Positions 54,801 through 64,000 of a DNA stretch of 64,000 nucleotides are shown piece after piece (positions within the stretch are counted from its first letter, which is position 1; each line of letters starts with the position of its first letter). Made by a program: the position numbers and the translations under genes. The stretch is taken from NCBI GenBank assembly GCA_021521415.1, contig JAIQDT010001667.1, forward strand, positions 124,001 to 188,000, read 5' to 3'. Origin of the DNA: Bidens hawaiensis. Lineage: Eukaryota; Streptophyta; Magnoliopsida; Asterales; Asteraceae. The notes beneath the pieces were generated by a model. The model searched no databases. It had not been told where the DNA came from and saw only the letters and a program-made list of their open reading frames with translations.

Positions 54801-57800
54801 AAGAGTTTAAGGTAATAGTGACTTTATGTTGGATATGCAAACCTTAAAATTGACAGAATGTAGCTTAAGTATTGATACTAAATTCTGATTAATCTCCAGA
54901 ATATTTAAGGTATCATAAAGCGTAATTTGAAGACAGTTTATCATGGTTCTAATAACCTTAACATGTAAATTTGTCACTAACCCTCATGTTAGTTATTTGT
55001 TGATATTGGGGTAAACATATAGAACTAGACTCAACCAATCATGTGTTAATGAGAATATTAGGTTAGCAGACTTAAATATCATTAATATATAACTATCAAT
55101 TTTAGCCAGTTGTTCTTTTGAATTATGGATAATCTTGTAATGCATATGCCTAATCTAATGGCATATTTTTGCAATGAGACTTCTCCTTAGAGAACTTAAA
55201 GCTGGAAGTAATACTTGTATTTTGTTTATGAACCTTAGAATAATCCTCTTTTAGGTTTTAGTGGTAGTGAGTTGAATAACATCTTATTTTCCAGTACCGG
55301 ATGCTTCTTTTCTTGTACATATGTTGCAGATCAACACACTCATTTTCCTTTGGTACTTCTGAGTATTATAGTTGATTTTTAAGGCACCAAATTGTACTAT
55401 TGAAAATTTGAGTATGCAATGTACTAAAATATTGTACTTAATATCATGTGTGAGCCCTTAATTTTATGGGTCATGATTGTACATTATGATATATTCAATA
55501 ATACCATCTAACCTTATAGTTAGAATTCTTAAGGAGTGCATGAATCTTGGGAGTTATTTTGATTAGTCTTAGGAAAAACTAAATCTATAATAACTCTAGT
55601 GATAGCATTTATTTATATAAGTTCTTGATTATCATTATCGTAATAGACATTATGATTGACTCATTCCATTTGTTAGGCTCTAGTTTTCAATGGAATAATT
55701 GTTATTAGAAAGAGCAGTAGGATAGTAATATAATGTCTTAATGGATAATTAAAATTGAGAAGAGCTAAATGTTATTAAAACTCTTTTTGAGACAAAATTT
55801 AATTGTGTTTTGATACTAGAGTGGATGATTTGGATGAGATAGCTATTTATAAAAGAAAATTATAGTGAGTAATGTTATGGGATATTAAGATAATACATAT
55901 TAAAATTTATGATCATTAGATTAATGAAGGATCATTAATGTGAGGATCGTTATATTTTATTGAAGATGTGATATGTCTATTATTAACATTAAACTAATAG
56001 ATTATAATTAAAAGTTCTACTTAAACAAAAAATAAATCACCTTTGGGCAGAATTAAATTTTATTTAAGTATGTGTGCAAAATAATTGTAACACATCACCT
56101 TTGGGCAGAAGTGAGACAATTATTTTAATTATGCACGGGCTAGTTTTGCTAGATAAAAATGTAACACATCACCTTTGGTCAGAAGTGAGATATTTGTATC
56201 ATGTTATGCAAACACTAACAAAAGCTTTCAATTAAACTTGAATGATGGTGAATGTAACACATCACCTTTGGGCAGAAGTGATACATCAAAATTCACTCAA
56301 ATTAAGCTTTTTATGTTTTGTAAAGTTTTATAAGATTTAATTATTTACAAAACATTTAATTAGGTTTAGTTTATGGGAATATTAGAGTTCTCGCGAAATT
56401 AGTTATCGAGACTTTTGAGTTCTTGGGAATTATGAGTTCTCGGGAATTATCAGGTTATCGGTTTTTAATAAGTTTTCGGTTTTTAATGGGATCTCGGTTT
56501 TAATGAGATTTCGGTTTTGATGAAATCTCAGTTTGACCGAGATTTCGGTAAGTATTAAAATCCAAAAATTATTTAAGGTAATAATATTTTGGTTCAAATT
56601 GTTAGAGATTAATTTTATTCCAAGATTTGTTTAATTTTGAAATTTATATTCTTAATAGTTATTCAGATTTCAAAAAATCTTTGGAGATGTGTTTTTCAAT
56701 TATTTTAGGAAAAAACACAATCATACTCTAAATTTTAACCAAAATATGTATTATTTTCAAAAAACCCATGATGAACACGAAGAACATCACCGAAAAACCA
56801 TAAATTTTTAACATGTTTTTAATGTGAAATCGGGTTCTAAAAGTTTTAAACAATATATTTATAAACCGATTTCAATGAGTACAAGCATAAAAAATTCAAA
56901 ATTAGGTTTTATCAAGACTTTAGATTCAAGTTTTCCGGTTTAAATCCAGATTTAATGGAAAACCATGAAGAACCGATTAAACAACATCGCTCTGATATCA
57001 CATGTTGATCAATTCTTCATGTAAGTAATATAAAACATGATAAATATAAAATCTATGAACCTGTTACAGCATGAAGAGTAGTAAGTGCAGCAGGGTATGA
57101 TGTAGTCGACATGCTTGTCATCTTGATCGAGTTCCCCTTTAGGATGTATAGTTAAGGATGGTTAGGGTTCTTGAGAGGAAACCCGGTTTAGAAGAGAGAG
57201 GAGGCACACAAAATTGTTATGTGTGTGATTAGATTATGATGCTAATATTTATCTCTCTTATATACACCCAAGGGGAAACCCTTAATTAGCTATTAAGAGT
57301 AATATGGCCCATCAACAATTACCAAGCTAATATATAATAATGTATAATTAATTATTTTGATCTATTATTATATAAATGATAATGATGGTCATATAAATAA
57401 ATATATAAAATATATTTATTCTTACAATATAAATATATAACTTAATAACGTTTAATGTTTCTTTCCTCCCTTTTGAAGGTAAACCATGGCAATTTGGTGA
57501 TCTTGGAAGGATTTTGTATAGATCCAGACAATTCAAATTGTTATCTAGTTTACGAGTATCTTGAAAATGGGTCTCTTTATACAAGATTGCATGATAGCAA
57601 GGCGGAAAGGTTAAGTTGGAGAAAAAGACTAAGAATCGCACTGGATATAGCTAATGGGCTTCAGTATATCCATGAACATACTATACCACGAGTCATACAT
57701 AAAGATGTCAAGAGTAGCAATATCCTCTTGGATGCACACATGAGAGCCAAGATTGCTAATTTTGGACTAGCTAAATCGGGATGCAATGCTATAACAAGAC

Positions 57801-58213
57801 ATATTGTTGGAACTCAAGGATATGTCGCTCCTGAATATATATCTGATGGAATTGTATCTACTAAAATGGATGTTTTCTCATTTGGGGTTATTTTGCTTGA
57901 GCTTGTTTCAGGGAGAGAAGCTGTTAATGAAGAGGGGAAGGCTTTGTGGGTAGAATTCTATGAAAACTTCAATGGGAATGACGAGAAACCGAATCATAAA
58001 ATTACAGAGTTCATTGATGACACCATTTTAAGAGAACCGTGCTCAACTGATAGTGTTAAGAATGTCATGTCAATTGCCATCGCTAGTTTACATAGAGATC
58101 CTTCAAGGAGACCTAGTATGGTGGATATTGTATATGCGTTGTGTAAAAGTGATGACTTGCTTACCGATCTCTCGGAGGATGGCTTTTCACCACTCCAAGT
58201 TCTTGCAAGATAG
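48880..58213 (+). CDS. LYK: LysM receptor-like kinase, LYK4/LYK5-type (pseudokinase)
   Basis: Exon 1 is 48880-49965 (362 codons), exon 2 is 57479-58213; phase-0 intron of 7513 bp (AAG|GTACAT .. TTGAAG|GTAAAC) joining ..EELKILQK to VNHGNLVILEGF. Total 606 aa. Signal peptide (1-~20); extracellular part with paired cysteines (C33, C42, CTC at 97-99, CKC at 164-166) and three LysM-type segments (~45-95, 112-160, 176-222); membrane segment ~250-271; kinase-like domain ~310-600. The ATP lysine is present (WYAIKKMK), but the glycine loop is degenerate (IQGSVFKG), the HRD arginine is K (H436-K437-D438), and DFG is NFG (N456). LYK4/5 proteins bind chitin oligomers and signal with the active kinase CERK1. 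The first-exon ATG follows a non-coding leader. Confidence 0.93.
49966..51552 (+). other. LYK intron, left part
   Basis: Non-coding AT-rich sequence between the LYK donor (49966) and the inserted LTR element (51553). No feature recognised. Confidence 0.6.
51553..51979 (-). repeat. 3' LTR of the LARD-like element
   Basis: 427 bp, paired with 57003-57426; differences are scattered substitutions and a GT-repeat length change. Confidence 0.9.
57003..57426 (-). repeat. 5' LTR of the LARD-like element
   Basis: 424 bp. Its right end lies only 52 bp upstream of LYK exon 2, so the insertion is close to the acceptor. Confidence 0.9.
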
Positions 58214-58666
58214 TTTTAGTTTGGTTATTTGTGAATACTAGAAGCTTGTAAACATGATATATCATTTCCTTATCATTGTACCTTTTTTTGAAACCATGGA
58301 TGATATATGATTTTGTGATATTTTCAAGACATCGTCTCAACATGTTTTTTTCTCTCGAGATTATAGTAATCCATCTTCTAATATTGGAAGGTTGCTACAA
58401 ATTGTTTGTCTTCGAATCTTTGTTTATGACATACTAGTTGATTAGGTAAGCGTAGTACAATCATCTCGCTTTTTCTCTCACACTATGTTTGATCAATAAC
58501 GACATACAAATGGTCATATGATTACCCATATAGAATTAGTTATAGATTTAGTATGCTCGCCTCTATATATACTATACGCAATTTATAGATGTATATTTGT
58601 GAAAGCGAATGAATTGAAGCTGGATTTCAAGTACATATTAGATCACTTTTATTTGGAGGTAATCGA
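58214..58666. other. LYK 3' flank
   Basis: 3' UTR and intergenic sequence between LYK and the CACTA element; no terminator or gene recognised. Confidence 0.5.
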
Positions 58667-58769
58667 CACTACTAGAAAATTGAGCAATTGCGACCAAAAT
58701 TTGATAAAAAAAACGGTAGCAAATTCAGCGACCGATTTAGCCAATTTGCTACCGAAAATGAAAATCAAT

Positions 58770-59205
58770 TGATACGGTAACTAAGCGGTCGGAGTTTTTG
58801 CAACCATTTATATTCGGTGGCTATACGGTCGGATTTTTTGTAACCGGTGGCTAAGGGGTCGGAGTTTTTTCAACCGGTGGCTACGGTCGGAGTTTTTTTT
58901 TTGCAACCGAATGGCTAGGCGGTCGGATTATTTGCAACCGGTGGCTAGGCGGTCGGATTTTTTTGCAACCGGTGGCTAAGGCGGTCGGATTTTTTTGCAA
59001 CCGGTGGCCAGGCGGTCGGATTTTTTTTGCAACCGATGGCCACCGGTCGGATTTTTTGCAACCGGTGGCTAGGAGGTCGGATTTTTTACAACCGGTGGCT
59101 AAGGCGGTCGGAGTTTTTGCAACTGGTGGCCGGCAGTCGGACTTTTTGCAACCGATGCGGTCGGATTTTTTGCAACCGGTGTTATGCGGTCGGAATTTTT
59201 AACCT
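58770..59205. repeat. CACTA subterminal repeats
   Basis: About fourteen copies of a ~30-bp unit GCGGTCGGATTTTTTGCAAC followed by CGGTGGCTAAG, with variable T-run. Such arrays bind the element-encoded accessory protein in CACTA families. ORFs at 58963-59245 are translations of the repeat. Confidence 0.9.
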
Positions 59206-59907
59206 TTTATTTTTAAAAAATGTTTTCACCGTACGTAGTTATTAACCTTTTTATTTTAACCTTTTATTTATCATTTTATTCTATTATTACATAAACAAAG
59301 CATGTGACTTAGATAGAGCAGTACTTTACAAACAATGGATTCATCAATTATTAACACATCATGGGATCTTGAGATTAAGATTAAGGTGAGTATAATATTT
59401 GTTGAATTTGTGTATGAACACCATCACTTTACAACATACCGTTACCAATATACCTTCGTCTACAACAGTTTATTTATTTATGAGATGTCAACTGGTTGCA
59501 TGCTTAATTTGATTGTGAGCTTCTTAGCTAGGTTTATCTATGATTATGTGGCTTAAATGATAGAAATTACTTTGTTTTTTCACTTATTTCAACCGTGCAC
59601 ACCAGGTGTTCGATGAAATGTCCAAGTGATATTTTGAATAAGAAGTGTTATAAAAGAAACCCGAATTAAAAATAATGTTTTTAGGTTCATTTAGGTAGAA
59701 TTAGAATATACCCTTAAAGTTTTGTTTTCATCATTTGTAGGTCAAATATGAATAAATTACCTCTCAAGATTTTTCATGTTAATCACTCATTCAAACTTCT
59801 ATTTTATTTGGAGACTTTTAGTCATTCTTGTTTTGAGACATAATAATTTTTGCAGTTTGATTATTGAAGTTTTGAAGGTGGATAGTTTCCAAAAGCTTTG
59901 ATTTGGA

Positions 59908-62679
59908 ATGGCGTGGTACACCGATCGAAAGTGGATGTATGAAAGAACTGATAGTGATGGATTTCTTAATTCCGAATACTGTGACAATGTGAATTTTTTT
60001 TTTTGGACTATGCATTTTCTAATGATGTTGTTGATATGAGGGTGAATATGCGTGGTGAGACCATACGCGAGATAAAATGCCCATGTTATAAATGCCAAAA
60101 TATAAGCTATAGAGATAGAGCCACCATTCAACAACACTTGTACAAGGAAGGTTTCATGCTTCGCTATGAAACATGGGGTGAACATGGTGAAAATTCCGTT
60201 CGCGAGGTTGGGCAATCTTCTACTACAATGGAAGTTGATGACAATGATGATGGATATAAACGCATGGTGTTAGATAACATGTATGCATGTGGTTATACTT
60301 CAAATACTATACAAGGACATCCACCGAATGCGGAAGCCAAAAGTTTCTATGACATGTTACAAGTTGCAGATGAACCTTTACGGGAGGGGGAAAAGGCTAC
60401 GACTTTTTCCAAGTTACAAGCTGCCACGAGTTTCTTGACATGGAAATCACATTTTAATGTGTCAACTGCAGCTTACAACTATAACATTTCCATGGTTAAT
60501 GCATTGCTACCTGAAGATAATAAGCTCCCAAAAAGCTTTTACGATACAAAGAAAAGTTTAGAAAGGTTAAGTCTTCCTTATGAAAGAATTGATGTTTGCA
60601 AAAACCATTGCATGTTATTCTATAAGCAAGACAAGACATTGACACGATGTAAATACTGTAAGGAATTCCGTTATAAGAGTGACCGGAATAAGGTACCTAA
60701 TTTGGTGATGTCTTTCATGCCAATTGGTCCTAGACTTAAGAGGTTGTATATGTCTACAAAAACAGCCAAAGATATGACTTGGCACCATCACCACAACACA
60801 AAGAAAGGTAGCATGGCACATCCAAGTGACGGCATGGCTTGGAAGCATTTTGACTCGGAGAATCCTGAATTTGCAAAAGAGATTCGAAATGTTCGTCTTG
60901 GATTATGCATCGATGGTTTTAGTCCAAATAACTCCAACTCAATTCCGTACTCATTGTGGCCCGTCTTTCTTACGGTCTATAAGTTACCTCCTTGGATGTG
61001 TATGAAAGACTCATTTGTTGAAGTATGTTTGATTATTCCTGGAGGAAAGAGTCCGAGTCAGAATATCGATGTGTTTCTAAGACTGTTAAAAGATGAACTA
61101 AAAGAGTTGTATAGGGAAGGCATTGAAGTTTATGATGCCTACCGTGAAGAGAATTTTATTATGCGAGCTATTCTTTTGTGGACAATTAGTGATTTTCCTG
61201 CATATGCAATGTTGTCAGGCTGGAGCACGTGTGGTCGCTTAGCCTGCCCATATTGTATGGGAGACACTCAAGCTTTTCGATTACCTGCTGGACGTAAAGC
61301 ATGTTGGTTCGACTGTCACAGAAGATTTCTACCCATGTCACATCCTTTTCGTACTGATAGGAATGGATTTCGAAAATCAACAAGATCAGTATTGGAACCT
61401 CCACCTGAGTTAACTGGTTGGGAAGTATTTGAACAAGTCTCTAACATCCCAATTGTCTATGAAGGTGTAACATGTAAAGATCCAGAATTTGGCAAAACCC
61501 ATAATTGGGTAAAGAAGAGCATTTTTTGGGAGCTTGAATATTGGCCAATGTTGTTAAGCAGGCACAACCTTGATGTAATGCATATTGAGAAAAATGTTTT
61601 TGAGAATATATTTCAAACGGTCGTGGATACTTCAAAACACAAAAGATAATGTTATGGCAATGACGGACGTGGAACAATTTTGCAATCGACCATCATTACA
61701 TTTTTCACGTGGAAACAATAATAAACTTTTAAAACCGAAAGCATCATACTCTTTAACCAAAGAGGAGGTAAATGATGTTTGTAAATGGTTGAAATAAGTA
61801 AAGTTTCCTGATGGTTATGCATCAAATATAGGGGGGGGGGGTGCGTTAACGCTACATAAGGATCCTTCTACAACTTTAAAAGCCATGATTGTCATGTCTT
61901 TATGCAACGATTGTTGCCTATCGTATTACAAGGGATGATACCAAAACAAATATGGGAATCGATAGTAGAGTTGTGCATATTTTTTCGTGTAATATGCTCA
62001 AGGGTTCTACACATCGAAGATTTACGTGAATTGAAGAAAAGTGTTGTGGTAACTATTTGCAAGTTAGAAAAAATCTTTCCACTCGGGTTCTTTGACTCAA
62101 TGGAACACCTTGTTATAAATTTGGCCAATGAAGCTATTATTGGTGGTCCGGTGCAGTTTAGGTGGATGTATCCGTTTGAGAGGTAATGTTTTAATTTAAC
62201 AAAGTATCATTTTTACATTTAAATCTTAATAATTGCTAACATTTTCCACCTCATTTTCTAGGAAATTGGGTCGATTAAAAAGAATGATTAGAAACAAAGG
62301 GAAGGTTGAAGGTTCCATTGTTCAGTCTAATCTCGTGGATGAACTTTCTAACTATTGCTCTTTGTATCTTGAGCCGACAGTTCGTGAGCCACGCAATTTT
62401 GCCCCTAACATTCCTTGTTCTTCGAGTATTGATCCTCAGTTAAGTATATTTAAACATCCATCTCGAAGATTATTTGAAAAGGGTGGAGAGGACAAAGTTC
62501 TTTCAGATAAAGATAGAGACACAACTCATACTTATATATTGCTTAACTGTCACGAGCTTCTCGAGTCTGTTTGCTTATTTGATAAAGAGTTAAGAGATTC
62601 TTTCCCAAGCTATGACGAAGCAACTCTTGATAAAATGTACATATTACTAAGATTATATCTATACATGTTGCCCTCATAA
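59908..62679 (+). pseudogene. CACTA TNP2-like transposase, degenerate
   Basis: Start ATG at 59908 (MAWYTDRKWMYERTDSDGF, the transposase-associated N-terminal domain). An 11-T run (59994-60004) is one base too long and shifts the frame into the 548-aa frame 60003-61649. That frame holds zinc-binding-like CPCYKCQ and CKYCKEFR, then the transposase core (LGLCIDGFSPNN; SGWSTCGRLACPYCMGD; LLSRHNLDVMHIEKNVFENI). A 1-bp insertion near 61637, a TAA at about 61796-61798 and a damaged G-run near 61831-61840 follow. The C-terminal part resumes at 61902-62181, an 80-bp GT..AG intron (62182-62261) precedes the last piece (62262-62679), and the end lacks the usual final segment. Multiple lesions make it inactive. 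Confidence 0.87.
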
Positions 62680-63584
62680 AGATTTCAAATAAAAACAAAC
62701 CTTATGATTAAGATGATGCTTAGATGTTTGTCCACTCAACATCAAAATCTGCACAAAGTAAATGAAAAGCATTTATTTCCATGCAATCTTGGTGAAAACA
62801 AATAAGAAATTTGATGACTTCATAAAGTTAACCTCTTGATATATGATATGCTTCTGAGAAAGTGAACCATATAGTCCAGTGTAATAAAGTAATAGCAAAT
62901 CTGGAACAAACACTATTCAAAAGAAAATTATACCTGATGATACTTGTGCTTGAATTCCTCAACTCACTTCTTCAGTTTTAAAACTTCATGATGCGCATAC
63001 ATATCCAATTAAAGCCAATAAGAAACCCTAAAATAAATTGAAGCCAATAAGAAATCGTACCTTACAAATCAGAGAGGGTCGAACACCATCGTCGAAGATT
63101 ACGCTCATCCTCTGATTCACTCTTCGTTGTCTGCGTGGATTGAACAGGAGGCGTCTCTGTTTCACCATGGCGATTCAATTCCATTCCTAAACCTAAAATT
63201 GATTATATATACTCAGACGAATCAAAACCTAAAACTAAATTTCAAAACAAAATAAGAAGGCAATAACCTGATTATCAGAAATCTCCAATAACAAACTGCT
63301 CAATGCTCCGCCATCTCTGTCTCTCTCTTTTTTCTCCGTCTACCAAACACAACACAGATAAAAGAAGGAAGTGGAATGTAGTAACTGAAACCGAAAGATA
63401 AGACATGCGAACAGAAAGTCAGAAAAACAAAGCATGTGCTTGACACGTAGTAATTCTGAGATGCACGTGTATAGACAAAGGAAGAATACCACATATAATA
63501 CACAATGTACAACAGATTAATGCGCCCATGACAATGAATAGTGAAACGCTCTCACAAACGGAAGTTGATAAATAATATATATAA
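62680..63584. other. Region right of TNP2, possible decayed gene on the minus strand
   Basis: The minus strand shows splice-like signals: a leader ending ATCAG|GTTATT (63268), an acceptor TTTTAG at about 63193, a frame MELNRHGETETPPVQSTQ from about 63185 to a donor-like GATTT|GTAAGG at about 63065, and a coiled-coil-like piece (VEEFKHKYHQ) near 62940-62970 interrupted by a stop. No family is recognised. It may be a captured fragment or a small unknown gene. Confidence 0.25.
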
Positions 63585-64000
63585 CTAGTGTTCCAACCCC
63601 CACGTTGCGGGGGTTTGTGAAACCATGTTGCGCGACGGGTGATGATCATCACTATGTTTCAAGTTGTAAGACTAGTCATTACAATACCAGCCACATGATT
63701 TAATAATGCATTGTCAAAAGGTTTGCCAGTGTTTTTACCTACCTCTTTTATTTACAAAATGTGGTTGTTCGCCTAACTATGCTATGGCTATTACATCAGA
63801 AGATTTGTTAGTAATCGTTGCCTTCTATCCATACACCCAAAGATTTGTTAGACCCTTCGTTAGTCAAGTGTAATAGTTCGTTTCATTCTTTTGTCAGCTT
63901 CATTTGAACCTGTTCCTGAAAGGCTTTTGTTAGTGAGTTTTTCATTTTATATGTTTACTGTAACTAACTAATACCTGGTGTTTTCTGATGTATTTTTGTG
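63585..64000 (-). mobile_element. Helitron 3' end (element continues beyond the window)
   Basis: The minus strand reads CCCCCGCAACGTGGGGG (hairpin), TTGGAACA, then CTAG at 63588-63585, followed by T. A GC hairpin about 8 nt from a terminal CTRR, inserted at an A/T site, is the Helitron 3' signature. The body would extend to the right; the 5' TC end is not in the window. Confidence 0.6.

Larger units (their letters stand above)
51553..57426 (-). mobile_element. Non-coding LTR element (LARD-like, copia-type ends) in the LYK intron
   Basis: LTRs 51553-51979 and 57003-57426 (TGTTGATC..TTCTTACA, about 3% diverged), flanked by TSD ATATA (51548-51552 and 57427-57431). On the minus strand, TGATATCAGAGC beside the right LTR (56986-57002) is a tRNA-iMet primer-binding site with one mismatch; TCGGCCAAGTGGGAGAA before the left LTR is a polypurine tract of copia style. 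The 5-kb interior has no ORF above 90 aa and no retroelement domain I recognise, although the LTRs are fairly young. That points to a large retrotransposon derivative mobilised in trans and not to a decayed autonomous copy. It is antisense to LYK. Confidence 0.88.
58667..62679 (+). mobile_element. CACTA (En/Spm) element, left end and TNP2 region
   Basis: The left terminus CACTACTAGAAAATTG (58667) follows a possible 3-bp TSD CGA and is succeeded by about fourteen subterminal repeats, then a degenerate TNP2 transposase. The inverse terminus (..TTTTCTAGTAGTG) is not found before base 64000, so the right end is lost or lies beyond the window; 62679 marks only the last recognisable coding base. 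Confidence 0.88.

Noticed and set aside
51980..57002. Decayed copia gag-pol on the minus strand
   Set aside because: No recognisable motif and no ORF over 90 aa, although LTR divergence is only about 3%.
58770..59205. Second CRISPR-like repeat array
   Set aside because: These are CACTA subterminal repeats next to a canonical CACTACTAGAAAA terminus.

Overview
This window is nuclear DNA from a flowering plant, most likely a eudicot and probably of the daisy family (Asteraceae). The eudicot call rests on spliced plant genes (U-box E3 ligase with ARM repeats, LysM receptor kinase, GEX1, CIPK, a PET100 homologue) and a U6 snRNA gene with the plant upstream sequence element. The Asteraceae call is an inference from the style of the repeats and is less certain. 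Everything is AT-rich, intron-bearing and crowded with transposons; there is no bacterial-type operon structure.

Layout. 0-7 kb: a minus-strand U-box/ARM gene (3' end cut off by the window edge), a 344-bp non-autonomous hAT element with a perfect 8-bp target-site duplication (TSD), and a minus-strand PET100-like gene. 7-15.6 kb: intergenic DNA with a SINE flanked by 13-bp TSDs, an internally deleted Ty1-copia element (157-bp LTRs, GTCAA TSD), a PIF/Harbinger ORF1 fragment and a 1-kb long-inverted-repeat element. 15.7-26.6 kb: a PIF/Harbinger element whose ORF1 is interrupted by a complete 9.3-kb Ty3-gypsy element (2303-bp LTRs about 0.4% diverged, AGTGG TSD). 27.2-30 kb: a 973-bp fold-back element with a 10-bp TSD and a probable solo LTR. 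32.8-34.6 kb: a CIPK gene with a 1-bp deletion in the kinase domain. 37.0-39.8 kb: a 2.75-kb solo LTR full of tandem repeats, with a perfect CATTG TSD. 40-41.6 kb: a decayed U6 copy, an inverted copy of the GEX1 3' end and an intact-looking U6 gene. 43.4-46.3 kb: GEX1 (six exons). 48.9-58.2 kb: a LYK4/5-type LysM receptor pseudokinase whose single intron has been enlarged to 7.5 kb by a non-coding LTR element. 58.7 kb to near the end: a CACTA element with subterminal repeats and a decayed TNP2 transposase, followed by a Helitron 3' end.

The host genes are unrelated to one another: ubiquitin ligation (U-box), cytochrome oxidase assembly (PET100), calcium signalling (CIPK), gamete nuclear fusion (GEX1), chitin or oligosaccharide perception (LYK) and splicing (U6). 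Two of them are disturbed: CIPK carries a frameshift, and LYK must splice across a 5.9-kb retroelement. I found no new multi-gene system. The most unusual items are the non-coding LTR element with two conserved hairpins inside the LYK intron, the U6/GEX1 segmental duplications, the fold-back element, and a cluster of small palindromes at 31.9-32.3 kb.
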